Source of the DNA: Streptomyces sp. NBC_00523
GTDB taxonomy: Bacteria > Actinomycetota > Actinomycetes > Streptomycetales > Streptomycetaceae
Direction of reading: 5' to 3'
DNA: 64,000 bases
Assembly (NCBI RefSeq): GCF_036346615.1
Contig: NZ_CP107836.1
Location: 7,006,001-7,070,000, forward strand
The stretch's first letter is position 1. Every line of letters starts with the position of its first letter. The translations under genes were made by a program, and so were the position numbers. The notes under the pieces are model-generated. The model worked only from the letters and a program-made list of their open reading frames with translations. It was not told the origin of the DNA and searched no databases. Below are positions 8,068 to 16,585 of the stretch, in pieces.

Positions 8068-10952
8068 CGCGTCCCCCCTCGAAGCTCCACCAGATCGGCC
8101 AGTTCCGCGTCGCTGAGCTCCGTCAGGGCGCTCTCCCCGGACCCCAGCACCGCGTCGGCCAGCCCCTGCTTGCGGGCGAGCATGTCCGCGATCCGGTCCT
8201 CGATCGTCCCCTCGGCGATCAGCCGGTGGACCTGCACCGGCTGGGTCTGCCCGATCCGGTACGCGCGGTCGGTGGCCTGCGCCTCGACCGCCGGGTTCCA
8301 CCAGCGGTCGAAGTGCACCACGTGACCGGCCCTCGTCAGGTTGAGACCCGTGCCCGCGGCCTTCAATGACAACAGGAACACCGGTGCCTCGCCCGCCTGG
8401 AACCGGTTCACCATCTCCTCCCGCGCGGCGACCGGAGTGCCGCCGTGCAGGAACTGCGTGCCGATGCCGCGTGCCGCCAGGTGCCGTTCGAGGAGCCGGG
8501 CCATTCCGACGTACTGCGTGAACACCAGCACCCCGGCGCCCTCCGCCACGATGGTGTCCAGGAGTTCGTCCAGCAGTTCCAGCTTCCCCGAGCGGCCGGC
8601 GATGCGCGGCTCGTCCTCCTTGAGGTACTGCGCCGGGTGGTTGCAGATCTGCTTGAGCGAGGTCAGCAGCTTCACCACGAGACCGCGCCTTGACATGCCG
8701 TCGGCCTCCGCGATCGCCGCCAGCGTCTCCCGCACCACCGCCTCGTACAGCCCCGCCTGTTCGGGCGTCAGTGACACCGCGCGGTCCGTCTCCGTCTTCG
8801 GCGGCAGCTCCGGAGCGATGCCGGGATCCGACTTGCGCCGGCGCAGCAGGAACGGCCGCACCAGCGCGCCCAGCCGCTCGGCCGCCGCCGGGTCCCCGCC
8901 CTCCACCGCCCGCGCGTACCGGGTGCGGAACGTGCCGAGCCGCCCCAGCAGCCCCGGTGTCGTCCAGTCGAGGATCGCCCACAGCTCGGAGAGGTTGTTC
9001 TCCACCGGGGTGCCGGTCAGCGCCACCCGCGCCCCGGCGCCGATGGTGCGCAGCGCGCGGGCCGTCGCCGAGTACGGGTTCTTCACATGCTGCGCCTCGT
9101 CCGCGACGACCATGCCCCACCGCGCCGAGGCGAGCCTCGGCGCGTCCAGCCGCATCGTCCCGTACGTGGTGAGCACGAACCCGTTCTCCGGCAGGTCGTC
9201 CAGGGTGCGGGACGCGCCGTGGAAGCGGCGGACCGGGGTGCCGGGGGCGAACTTCTCGATCTCGCGCTGCCAGTTGCCCATCAGCGAGGTCGGGCAGACC
9301 ACGAGCGTCGGCCCGGCGCCCCCTTCCAGGGTCTGGCGGTGCAGGTGCAGCGCGATCAGGGTGATGGTCTTGCCGAGCCCCATGTCGTCGGCGAGGCAGC
9401 CGCCCAGCCCGAGCGAGGTCATGGTGTGCAGCCAGTTCAGACCCCGGAGCTGATAGTCCCGCAGCGTGGCGGTGAGCGCCGCCGGCTGACCGACCGCCGG
9501 CTCCCCGTCCCCGTCCTGCCGGGCCGGGTCGGCGACGCGCTCGCGCAGCCGCTCCAGCCAGCCGGTGGCCCGGACCTCGACCCGCCGGCCGTCCACCTCG
9601 GCGGAACCGGTCAGCGCCGCGCCCAGCGCGTCGATCGGGGTGACCTTGCGGTCCTGCGTCTCCCGGGCCCGCCGCGCCTCGTCGGGATCGATGAGCACCC
9701 ACTGGTCGCGCAGCCGCACCAGCGGTCGGCCCGCCTCGGCCAGCCGGTCCAGCTCCTCTCGGCTCAGCTGCTGGTCGCCCAGGGCGAACCACCAGTTGAA
9801 GGTCAGCAGGGCGTCGGGCGACAACAGCGGCGCGGCGTCCGACGCGGTCCGCGCGAGATCCCGGGGCGCGCCGCCCTCCGGCTCGTCGCCGTCCGGTCCG
9901 ATCACCGCGCGCGCCGTGAGCCTGCGGGCGCTCAACTCCTTGGGCCAGTGGACCTGGACGCCCGTCGCGGCGAGCGCCCGCGCGGCGGGTCCGAGGAGTT
10001 CGGTGATCTCCTCGTCGGCCGGTTCCACCGCGTCCGGCACGGCCGCTGAGAGCAGCGGGGTGAGCGTCGGCCAGGCGCGGGCGGCCCGGCGCAGCATCAG
10101 CAGGGTGTCCATCCGGGCGCGCGGCCCGAACGCCTCCGCTGCCGGGCCACCGCCCGCCCACACCTCGGCGGCATCGGCGACCACGGCCGGATCGCTGACG
10201 CTGTGGATCTGCGGCACCACGCGGAACGAAGGCCCGGTTCCCGGTCCGTCGCCCCCTTCGAGCCCCGCCACCTCCACGCGCAGCGACAGCCGGACGCCCG
10301 CGTCGTGCCCGGCCGCCACATCGGCGGCCCAGGCGCGGTGCCCGGGCAGGCGCTGTGGCTCCCACGCGGTGAACGCCGGCCCGCCCGCGGCGAGCGGTGC
10401 GGCGGGGGTCCGGGGCAGGGAGTCGGCGACCGCGTCGAGGAACGCCCGTACATGGCGCTCCGGTTCGGGCAGCAGGAGCGGCCGGGCAGCCGCGTCGACG
10501 GGCACGGCGTGGGCGGTGGGCGGCATGGAGGCGGCCAGGGTGCGGACGCGCATCAGGTCGTCGGCGGTCAGCGGCCCGGACCGCCAGCTGTCGTGGTCCG
10601 TCGCGCTCAGCCCCGGAAGGAGCAGGCCCCGGGCGGCGAACTGCAGGGCGAGCAGCCCCGCCGCGCCCCAGAACGCCACGGCCGCCGAGGCGTGCGCCGC
10701 CGACCGCGCGCGCGTGAGGACGGGGAGCCCGTCGGCTACGGACAGGAGGCGCGCCGGCACCTCGTACGGCAGGGCGTCGGGGCCCGCGACCGTCAGCGTG
10801 CCGGTCTCGCCGGGGCCGTCGGGCGGGCTGCTGCCGTCGGGGTGCCAGAAGGCGAGGCGGCCGGTGCGGGAGGGATCCGAGGGCAGGAAGACCACCGAAC
10901 AGCCGGCGAGCGCGGAGATTTCGGAGAGGGAAGCGGAGGAGGGGCGGTGCAC
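8064..10952 (-). CDS. SNF2-family DEAD/DEAH helicase
   Basis: The approximately 962-residue protein has an N-terminal SNF2-associated region (about 1-430) followed by two RecA-like lobes. Motif I is DDMGLGKTITL, motif II is VVADEAQHVKN, motif III GTPVENNLSELWAI, and lobe 2 includes VFTQYVGM, LKAAGTGLNLTRA and DRAYRIGQTQ. It should be an ATP-driven double-stranded DNA translocase. GTG at 10952 is chosen because a GAGGA element lies upstream and the extra 48 residues of the longer frame (ATG 11096) look non-coding. It is the first gene of a two-gene unit with the SWIM protein. Confidence 0.88.
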   Translation of the reverse strand: MHRPSSASLSEISALAGCSVVFLPSDPSRTGRLAFWHPDGSSPPDGPGETGTLTVAGPDALPYEVPARLLSVADGLPVLTRARSAAHASAAVAFWGAAGLLALQFAARGLLLPGLSATDHDSWRSGPLTADDLMRVRTLAASMPPTAHAVPVDAAARPLLLPEPERHVRAFLDAVADSLPRTPAAPLAAGGPAFTAWEPQRLPGHRAWAADVAAGHDAGVRLSLRVEVAGLEGGDGPGTGPSFRVVPQIHSVSDPAVVADAAEVWAGGGPAAEAFGPRARMDTLLMLRRAARAWPTLTPLLSAAVPDAVEPADEEITELLGPAARALAATGVQVHWPKELSARRLTARAVIGPDGDEPEGGAPRDLARTASDAAPLLSPDALLTFNWWFALGDQQLSREELDRLAEAGRPLVRLRDQWVLIDPDEARRARETQDRKVTPIDALGAALTGSAEVDGRRVEVRATGWLERLRERVADPARQDGDGEPAVGQPAALTATLRDYQLRGLNWLHTMTSLGLGGCLADDMGLGKTITLIALHLHRQTLEGGAGPTLVVCPTSLMGNWQREIEKFAPGTPVRRFHGASRTLDDLPENGFVLTTYGTMRLDAPRLASARWGMVVADEAQHVKNPYSATARALRTIGAGARVALTGTPVENNLSELWAILDWTTPGLLGRLGTFRTRYARAVEGGDPAAAERLGALVRPFLLRRRKSDPGIAPELPPKTETDRAVSLTPEQAGLYEAVVRETLAAIAEADGMSRRGLVVKLLTSLKQICNHPAQYLKEDEPRIAGRSGKLELLDELLDTIVAEGAGVLVFTQYVGMARLLERHLAARGIGTQFLHGGTPVAAREEMVNRFQAGEAPVFLLSLKAAGTGLNLTRAGHVVHFDRWWNPAVEAQATDRAYRIGQTQPVQVHRLIAEGTIEDRIADMLARKQGLADAVLGSGESALTELSDAELADLVELRGGTR

Positions 10953-11112
10953 AGCGATGTCAGAGTCCTCAAATTTGACTAGCCGACCGAGGTCGCCGAG
11001 GGTACCCCAACATCCGCATCCTGGGACCGTCGATGCGTGTGAGGTGTGCCACGCGGCGGTTAGGGGCGTAGTTGCGCGGTGCAGTCGGCCCCCCACTCAG
11101 AGAGGGTGCTGG

Positions 11113-11134
11113 CACCACCATGCCCCGGGTGGTG
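11113..11134 (+). promoter_or_regulatory. Leader hairpin upstream of desaturase gene
   Basis: CACCACC (11113-11119) and GGTGGTG (11128-11134) form a 7-bp stem with an 8-base loop in the intergenic region 73 bases before the desaturase start. No poly-T follows, so a leader or operator structure is more likely than a terminator. Confidence 0.3.
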
Positions 11135-11206
11135 GCGCCATGGCTCCGAGCACCCCGCGAACCGTACGTTTCCTGAGGTCGGAGCGGATTCGAGACCGGA
11201 GACACC

Positions 11207-12250
11207 ATGCCCCAGGCCACCCTTGCCGCAGCGGAACCCACGCGTGACGGCGCCCGAAGCCCAGGAAGCGACTTCGCGCCCCTGCTGCGCGACGTCAAGG
11301 CGCAAGGACTCCTCGAACGGCGCACCGGCTGGTACGCCGCAGGCATCACCGTCAACCTCCTCGCCCTGGCCGCCGTGGTCACCGGCATCGTCCTCCTGGG
11401 CAACACCTGGTGGGTGCTGCCGCTCGCCCTGCCCCTGGCGCTCCTCTGGGCCCGTACCTCATTCGTGGGGCACGACGCGGGGCACGCCCAGATAACCGGA
11501 AACCGGAAGGTGAGCCGTGCGCTCGGCCTCTTCCACGGCAACCTGCTGCTCGGCATGAATGAGGCGTGGTGGAACGACAAGCACGTACGCCACCACGCCA
11601 ACCCCAACCACATCGACAAGGACCCCGACGTCGGTGTGGGCGCCCTGGTGTGGACCCAGAAGCAGGCCGCCCAGCGCGAGGGCTTCGCCCGCTGGCTCAC
11701 GCGTAACCAGGCCCGCCTCTTCTTCCCGATGCTGCTCCTGGAAGGCATCGCCCTCAAGGTCTCCGGCTTCCAGTACCTGAAGCAACAGTCCCCGCGCGAG
11801 CGCGCCCTGTCCGGATTCCTGCTGATCGCGCACCTCGGCCTCTACGCCACCCTGCTCCTCACCGTCATGTCCCCGGGGAAGGCGGTCGTCTTCGCGCTCG
11901 TGCACCACGCGCTTTTCGGACTCCACCTCGGCATGGCCTTCGCCCCGAACCACAAGGGCATGGAGATGCCCGACCCCGACGGGGACCGCTGGGACCACCT
12001 GCGGCGCCAGGTCCTCACCTCGCGCAACGTACGCGGATCGGCCCTCACCGACTGGTTCCTCGGCGGCCTCAACTACCAGATCGAGCACCACCTCTTCCCG
12101 AGCATGCCCCGGCCGCACCTCCGCCTGGCCCAGCCCATGGTCAAGGCCCACTGCGAGGCCGTCGGCCTGCCGTACGCGGAGACCGGACTGATCGAGTCCT
12201 ACCGGCAGGCGCTCACCCATATGCACGAGGTCGGTGCGCCGCTGCGGTGA
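11207..12250 (+). CDS. Membrane fatty-acid desaturase
   Basis: The 347-residue integral membrane protein has the three histidine boxes of acyl-lipid/acyl-CoA desaturases: HDAGH (about 87), HVRHH (about 126) and QIEHH (about 286). Paired hydrophobic segments lie at about 45-85 and 195-245. The boxes hold the di-iron centre that introduces a cis double bond into a membrane fatty acyl chain using O2 and an electron donor. The ATG at 11207 follows CCGGAGACACC. No adjacent ferredoxin/reductase gene is present, so the electron partner is encoded elsewhere. Regiospecificity cannot be read from the sequence. Confidence 0.9.
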   Translation: MPQATLAAAEPTRDGARSPGSDFAPLLRDVKAQGLLERRTGWYAAGITVNLLALAAVVTGIVLLGNTWWVLPLALPLALLWARTSFVGHDAGHAQITGNRKVSRALGLFHGNLLLGMNEAWWNDKHVRHHANPNHIDKDPDVGVGALVWTQKQAAQREGFARWLTRNQARLFFPMLLLEGIALKVSGFQYLKQQSPRERALSGFLLIAHLGLYATLLLTVMSPGKAVVFALVHHALFGLHLGMAFAPNHKGMEMPDPDGDRWDHLRRQVLTSRNVRGSALTDWFLGGLNYQIEHHLFPSMPRPHLRLAQPMVKAHCEAVGLPYAETGLIESYRQALTHMHEVGAPLR

Positions 12251-12353
12251 CCGGCCGCTCCGCGTACGAGGGAGCGGGAATCAGGAACCGATGAGGGCGC
12301 GCGGACGTTCTCACCATCAGAGGCGGCCACGGGCCGCGGAGGAGGTACGGACG

Positions 12354-12536
12354 ATGTCGAACAGCGCCAAGGTTGCCATCGGGGGAGTCGTCGTCGCGGT
12401 CGTCCTGATGCCCTTCATCGGGTTCTGGCTGTCCCTGCTCGTGCTCGTCGGGGTTCCCGCGCTCGCGTATCTCGCCCTGGACCCCGCCCAGCGCCGAAGG
12501 CTCCGTAGGATCACACGCAAGGAGATCGGCCGCTGA
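12354..12536 (+). CDS. Small membrane protein (60 aa)
   Basis: A 60-residue protein with two closely spaced hydrophobic helices (about residues 6-26 and 28-44) and a strongly basic tail (RRRLRRITRKEIGR). The ATG at 12354 has a strong GGAGG ribosome site at about 12340. No enzymatic motif is visible. It may be a small hairpin membrane protein; function unknown. It sits between desaturase and MOSC genes on the same strand, separated by 103 and 28 bases, so co-transcription with MOSC is possible. Confidence 0.7.
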   Translation: MSNSAKVAIGGVVVAVVLMPFIGFWLSLLVLVGVPALAYLALDPAQRRRLRRITRKEIGR

Positions 12537-12564
12537 GGGCCGGGCGCTGAGAGGGGTATCCGCT

Positions 12565-13107
12565 GTGAGTGGCACCGTGACCGCCGTCAGCAGGAACGAG
12601 ACCTACAGCTTCACCAAGCCGAACCGCGACAGCGTCACCCTGCTCGCCGGCCTCGGCGTGGAGGGCGATGTGCATGCGGGGGTCACGGTCAAGCACCGCT
12701 CCAGGGTCGCCCAGGACCCCACCCAGCCGAACCTGCGCCAGGTCCACCTCATCCATGAGGAGCTGTTCGAGGAGGTCCGTGCGCTGGGCTTCGAGGTGGC
12801 GCCCGGCGACATCGGGGAGAACATAACGACCCGGGGGATCGATCTGCTGTCCCTGCCCGTCGGCACCCTGCTGCATCTCGGTGAGGAAGCCGTTGTCGAG
12901 GTGACCGGGCTGCGCAATCCGTGCATGCAGATCGAAGACTTCCAGGGCGGCCTCCTCAAGCAGGTCGTCGGCCGCGACGAGGCGGGCAACATCGTCCGCA
13001 AGGCCGGCATCATGAGCGTCGTCACGGCCGGTGGTGTGGTCAGGCCGGGAGACCCGGTCAGGATCGAGCTCCCCGCCGAGCCGCACCGGCCGCTCGAACG
13101 CGTCTGA
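12565..13107 (+). CDS. MOSC domain protein
   Basis: The 180-residue GTG-initiated protein is a single MOSC domain. Signatures include an early GDVHAG, QVHLIHEELFEE, the GDIGENITTRGIDL block and the conserved Cys in LRNPCMQI, which is the sulfur-carrying or ligand residue in this family. MOSC proteins handle sulfur or molybdenum cofactor chemistry, or act as reductases for N-hydroxylated substrates. No molybdopterin gene is adjacent, so the substrate is unknown. The start follows GAGAGG. It is convergent with the next gene. Confidence 0.9.
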   Translation: MSGTVTAVSRNETYSFTKPNRDSVTLLAGLGVEGDVHAGVTVKHRSRVAQDPTQPNLRQVHLIHEELFEEVRALGFEVAPGDIGENITTRGIDLLSLPVGTLLHLGEEAVVEVTGLRNPCMQIEDFQGGLLKQVVGRDEAGNIVRKAGIMSVVTAGGVVRPGDPVRIELPAEPHRPLERV

Positions 13108-13146
13108 CTCCTGTCCGGTCCCGTCGGCGGGTGTCCTCGCCGGTGG

Positions 13147-14100
13147 TCAGGACGGACGTACGGCTATCGCGTCCAGGGCCGTGAGGAGACCGGGCAGTTG
13201 GGGCCCGCGCCTCACGGGCAGGATCTCGCCCGGGACCTCGTCCAGGAGCATGAAGGCGATGTCGTCGGTCCTGGCCACCATCGACCAGCCGGGGCCGTCG
13301 GCCCGGATCATCCGGGCGTCCCCGGACGCGAACGAGGACCGGATGCGGCCCGGGGGCGGCGGATCGTCCAGATAGCCCCGTGCCTCGGCCAGGGCCCGCC
13401 GGATGCCGGGGTGCGGGCCGGCGACGGGTGACGGCGGTGCGTCGTCGTCAGGGGCGGGGTCGGCACCGGTCGCCTCGGTGCCGGGAGCGGCAGCTTCCGC
13501 GCCTTCGCTCACGGCCTCCGCGTCGTCCCCCTCCGCAGCCGCCCCGGCCGTCCCGCTCTCCGGGGCGGAGTCCGTCGCGTCGTCCATCTGCGCGCGCCAG
13601 GCGGCCCACTGCGAGGCGATGGCGTCCGCGCCCAGGCGGCGCTGGGCGGGCCCCCACACCTCGGTGTCGGGCGGCGACAGGGGGGCAGGCGCCTCCCCGT
13701 TCGCCTCCGGGTCGGGCTCCGGGTCGTGCGGGGCGGGAACCCCGGGCGCGGCGACGGCCACGGCGAGCGGCCAGCCGGGCAGCGCGCAGACCACCGAGCC
13801 GTCGTCCGGCGACAGGTCGTACTCCATGCCGCAGTCCCACGAGGCGATCGCCACCGCGACCAGGGACACGTCGTCCACGACGACGGTCCACCGGGCGCCG
13901 TCGGAGTCCTGGCCCAGGACCAGCCCGTACCCCTCGGCGTACGGTTCGAGGCCCAGCGCCGCGCACGCCGCCGGATAGTCGTCGCCGAGCACGCTGGGGA
14001 ACTGCGCGGGCGTCAGCAGGATCGCGGTCAGCACATACAGCGCGTCGTCGTCGGCGACCGCCTCGTCCGTCCCGGTCACTGCGTTCTCCTCGTCCGTCAT
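13147..14100 (-). CDS. Hypothetical acidic protein
   Basis: A 317-residue, very acidic protein. About residues 18-115 look folded and include VLTAILLTPAQFPSVLGDDYPAACAALGLEP and a SWDCGMEYDLSP segment. A low-complexity Pro/Glu/Ala linker (about 120-235) follows, then a shorter folded tail with MVARTDDIAFMLLDEVPG. No signal peptide, membrane segment or catalytic motif is visible. It may be a cytosolic protein of a Streptomyces-specific family. Codon use is typical of the neighbourhood, so it is likely a real gene. Function unknown. Confidence 0.7.
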   Translation of the reverse strand: MTDEENAVTGTDEAVADDDALYVLTAILLTPAQFPSVLGDDYPAACAALGLEPYAEGYGLVLGQDSDGARWTVVVDDVSLVAVAIASWDCGMEYDLSPDDGSVVCALPGWPLAVAVAAPGVPAPHDPEPDPEANGEAPAPLSPPDTEVWGPAQRRLGADAIASQWAAWRAQMDDATDSAPESGTAGAAAEGDDAEAVSEGAEAAAPGTEATGADPAPDDDAPPSPVAGPHPGIRRALAEARGYLDDPPPPGRIRSSFASGDARMIRADGPGWSMVARTDDIAFMLLDEVPGEILPVRRGPQLPGLLTALDAIAVRPS

Positions 14101-14197
14101 GGATTCCGTCGGCGCACCCTAACCAGTGGGTAACCCCGCCGTCGAGGCCCTGACAAGGACGGATGTCCCACGAGCGCGTTCCCCGCGCCCACCCGGA

Positions 14198-14506
14198 TCA
14201 GGCGTCGGACAGGCCGAGCAGTTCCCGCGCCACCACCTGCGGTGATTCGTTCCGTTCACGGGCCAGCGCGATCACCGCCCGGCAGGCCAGCTCGCTGACG
14301 CCGAAGGAGAGCTGCTCCGGCGAGACCCAGCCGCTCGCTTCGTCCATCCGCTCCTCGTCGTCCTCGGCCGACGCCGCGACGTAGACGGCCGCCGCCTCGA
14401 ACAGGTTGTGCTGCCTGCGCCCGGCCGCCGCGGGGACCGCCGCCGGGCGGTCGGCCTTGCGGCCCGTGGTCACGGCTCTGCGCAGGACACCGAATATCGC
14501 GGCCAT
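14198..14506 (-). CDS. Hypothetical protein (102 aa)
   Basis: A 102-residue protein with a basic N-terminus, then an Ala/Glu-rich helix (HNLFEAAAVYVAASAEDDEERMDEA) and a C-terminal helical region ending RNESPQVVARELLG. There is no recognised domain and no secretion signal. Third-position GC is consistent with coding. It stands between an acidic hypothetical on the same strand and the divergent MpaB-type oxygenase gene. Function unknown. Confidence 0.55.
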   Translation of the reverse strand: MAAIFGVLRRAVTTGRKADRPAAVPAAAGRRQHNLFEAAAVYVAASAEDDEERMDEASGWVSPEQLSFGVSELACRAVIALARERNESPQVVARELLGLSDA

Positions 14507-14624
14507 GGGAAACCCCGCCTTTCATCCATACGTCAACACGTCAACGCGCGTGCGTCGCGCGTACTCACCGTCTTGCCCCCGGACGTAGGCTGGGACACTC
14601 GACCTGGACAAGGGGGACGGTGCG

Positions 14625-15509
14625 GTGAAGCGTTACGACCGCCTGAAGGAGATCCAACGCCTCGATCCCGAGCGGGACTTCCTGGAGATCTACCGGATCA
14701 CCGTCACCCACGAGTTCCCCTGGGACGTCACCCGCGCCCTCGAACTCGCCCTCTACCGCACCTATGCCGTCCCCAGCATCGGCCGTCTCCTCGCCGAGAC
14801 AGCGGAACTGACGGACCGTACGCAGAAGCGGTACGACGACACCGCGCTCCTCCTGGACACCGTCGTGGAGCACGGCTTCGACAGCGATCCGGGGCGCACC
14901 GCCCTCCGCCGGATCAACCGGATGCACGCCGCGTACGACATCAGCAACGACGACATGCGCTACGTCCTGTGCACCTTCGTCGTCACCCCGAAGCGGTGGC
15001 TCGACGCGTACGGCTGGCGTCGGCTCTGCGACCACGAGCTGCGCGCGTTCGCCGCGTACTACCGGATGCTCGGCACTCGTATGGGGATCAAGGACCTGCC
15101 GCAGACGTACGAGGACTTCGAGCGCACCCTCGACACCTACGAGGACGCGCACTTCGGCTGGGACGAGGGCGCGCGCTCGGTCTCCGACGCCACACTGGAC
15201 CTGATGGCCTCCTGGTACCCCCGCCCCCTCGCACCGCTCGTACGCGGCGCGAGCCTCGCCCTCCTGGACGACTCGCTGCTGCGCGCCTTCCGCTACGAGC
15301 GCCCGGCGCCCCTGGCCCGCGGCCTCACCCGGGGCGCGCTGCGGCTGCGCGCCCGCGCCGTACGCCTCCTGCCCCCGCGCACCACACCGCACTACGCACG
15401 GCAGAACCCCGAGATCAAGGGCTACCCGGACGGGTACGAGGTGGCGGCCCTGGGAACGTTCCCCACCCCCGGAGTGCGCGGCTGCCCGGTCCGTGACCTC
15501 GCGCCCTAA
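14625..15509 (+). CDS. MpaB/latex-clearing-type oxygenase family protein (DUF2236)
   Basis: The 294-residue GTG-started protein resembles the MpaB'/DUF2236 family of heme b-dependent oxygenases that includes the rubber oxygenase Lcp. The match rests on the RDFLEIYRITVTHEFPWDVTRALELALYRTYAVPSIGRLL opening region described here only by its pattern of aromatic and basic residues, and on later IKGYPDGYE. His residues around 100-150 could be heme ligands. Secretion is not predicted. Its TAA stop (15507-15509) lies inside the 6-bp target duplication of the adjacent IS481 element, so the gene is intact but abuts the insertion directly. Confidence 0.7.
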   Translation: MKRYDRLKEIQRLDPERDFLEIYRITVTHEFPWDVTRALELALYRTYAVPSIGRLLAETAELTDRTQKRYDDTALLLDTVVEHGFDSDPGRTALRRINRMHAAYDISNDDMRYVLCTFVVTPKRWLDAYGWRRLCDHELRAFAAYYRMLGTRMGIKDLPQTYEDFERTLDTYEDAHFGWDEGARSVSDATLDLMASWYPRPLAPLVRGASLALLDDSLLRAFRYERPAPLARGLTRGALRLRARAVRLLPPRTTPHYARQNPEIKGYPDGYEVAALGTFPTPGVRGCPVRDLAP

Positions 15510-15510
15510 G
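15505..15510. repeat. Left target-site duplication of IS481 element (CCTAAG)
   Basis: CCTAAG lies immediately outside the left inverted repeat and is repeated exactly at 16580-16585 outside the right one. It contains the TAA stop of the upstream oxygenase gene. Confidence 0.9.
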
Positions 15511-15538
15511 TGTTCTGTCCTGGGAGGTTGTGGACGGG
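15511..15538 (+). repeat. IS481 left terminal inverted repeat
   Basis: Begins TGTTCTGTCCTGGGAGG. Matches the reversed right end at about 22 of 28 positions. Confidence 0.88.
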
Positions 15539-15630
15539 TGAGCCAGGTCTCGGCTGAGGGATCTTGAAGCAGGTGAGGGCCTTCCGGTTCGGTGTGGATT
15601 GCGATGTCAACACCTGACCGAAAGGCCCTC

Positions 15631-16584
15631 GTGCCCCACCGTAATGCACCCCTGACCGAGACTGGACGCCTGCGCCTGGCCCGCTGTGTGGTCGAGGAGG
15701 GCTGGCCGCTGCGCCGAGCCGCCGAACGCTTCCAGGTCTCACCAACCACAGCCCAGCGCTGGGCCGGCCGCTACCGGCACCTCGGTGAAGCGGGCATGAC
15801 CGACCGCTCCTCGCGTCCTCGTCACAGTCCCGGGCGGACCCCGACCCGCACCGAGCGGCGCATCATCAAAGTTCGTGTCCTACGGCGCTGGGGCCCGGCC
15901 CGCATCGCCCACCACCTGCGACTGGTGCCCTCGACCGTGCACCGGGTCCTCACCCGGTTCGGGCTCGCCCGTCTAACCCATCTGGACCGTGCGACCGGCC
16001 GGAACATACGCCGCTACGAACGCGAGAAGCCCGGCGAACTGGTGCACGTGGACATCAAGAAGCTCGGCAACATCCCCGACGGCGGCGGCCACAAGGTGCT
16101 GGGCCGCCAGGCCGGCCGCAAGACCCGCAAGAGCGCCGGCTACAGCTACATCCACACCGCCGTCGACGACCACTCCCGCCTCGCCTACAGCGAGATCCAC
16201 ACCAACGAGAAGAAGGAGACCGCCACCGCCTTCTGGCAGCGGGCCCACGCCTACTTCACCAGCGCAGGCATCACCGTCGAACGCGTCCTGACCGACAACG
16301 GCTCCTGCTACAAGTCCCACACCTGGCGCGACACCCTGGCAGCGGCCGGGATCACCCACAAGCGAACCCGCCCCTACCGGCCGCAGACCAACGGCAAGGT
16401 CGAACGCCTCAACCGCACCCTGCTCGACGAGTGGGCCTACGCCCGCCCCTACCAATCAGAGCAGGAACGACGCGACGCGTTCCCCGGCTGGCTGCACACC
16501 TACAATCACCACCGCGGACACACCGCGCTCGCAGGCAAGCCACCCGCCAGCCGCGTCCCCAACCTCACAGGGCAATACACCTAA
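15631..16584 (+). CDS. IS481-family DDE transposase
   Basis: The 317-residue protein has an N-terminal HTH (LRRAAERFQVSPTTAQRW), a second helix-turn-helix (WGPARIAHHLRLVPSTVHRVL) and an RNase H-like DDE core with Asp in HVDIKKLG, Asp in LTDNGSC and Glu in NGKVERLNRT. GTG at 15631 is preferred because GAAAGG precedes it and IS481 transposases typically begin with a short PHRNAPLT segment; an ATG at 15592 in the same frame is the alternative. The reading frame runs through the right terminal repeat, and its TAA stop (16582-16584) lies outside the element, in the duplicated target. Confidence 0.93.
   Translation: MPHRNAPLTETGRLRLARCVVEEGWPLRRAAERFQVSPTTAQRWAGRYRHLGEAGMTDRSSRPRHSPGRTPTRTERRIIKVRVLRRWGPARIAHHLRLVPSTVHRVLTRFGLARLTHLDRATGRNIRRYEREKPGELVHVDIKKLGNIPDGGGHKVLGRQAGRKTRKSAGYSYIHTAVDDHSRLAYSEIHTNEKKETATAFWQRAHAYFTSAGITVERVLTDNGSCYKSHTWRDTLAAAGITHKRTRPYRPQTNGKVERLNRTLLDEWAYARPYQSEQERRDAFPGWLHTYNHHRGHTALAGKPPASRVPNLTGQYT
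16552..16579 (-). repeat. IS481 right terminal inverted repeat
   Basis: Ends GGCAATACA on the plus strand; reversed it starts TGTATTGCCCTG and aligns with the left end. Confidence 0.88.
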
Positions 16585-16585
16585 G
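16580..16585. repeat. Right target-site duplication of IS481 element (CCTAAG)
   Basis: Exact copy of 15505-15510. It supplies the transposase stop (TAA at 16582-16584) and the stop of the convergent marR gene (CTA at 16581-16583, TAG on the minus strand). Confidence 0.9.

Larger units (their letters stand above)
15511..16579. mobile_element. IS481-family insertion sequence, complete
   Basis: The 1,069-bp element is bounded by imperfect terminal inverted repeats starting TGT at 15511 and ending ACA at 16579; about 22 of the first 28 bases match when the right end is reversed. It carries one transposase and is flanked by a perfect 6-bp duplication CCTAAG. A TGT...ACA end and a 6-bp duplication at a CTAG-like target fit the IS481 family. 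Identical flanks and an intact transposase suggest recent insertion. Confidence 0.93.
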
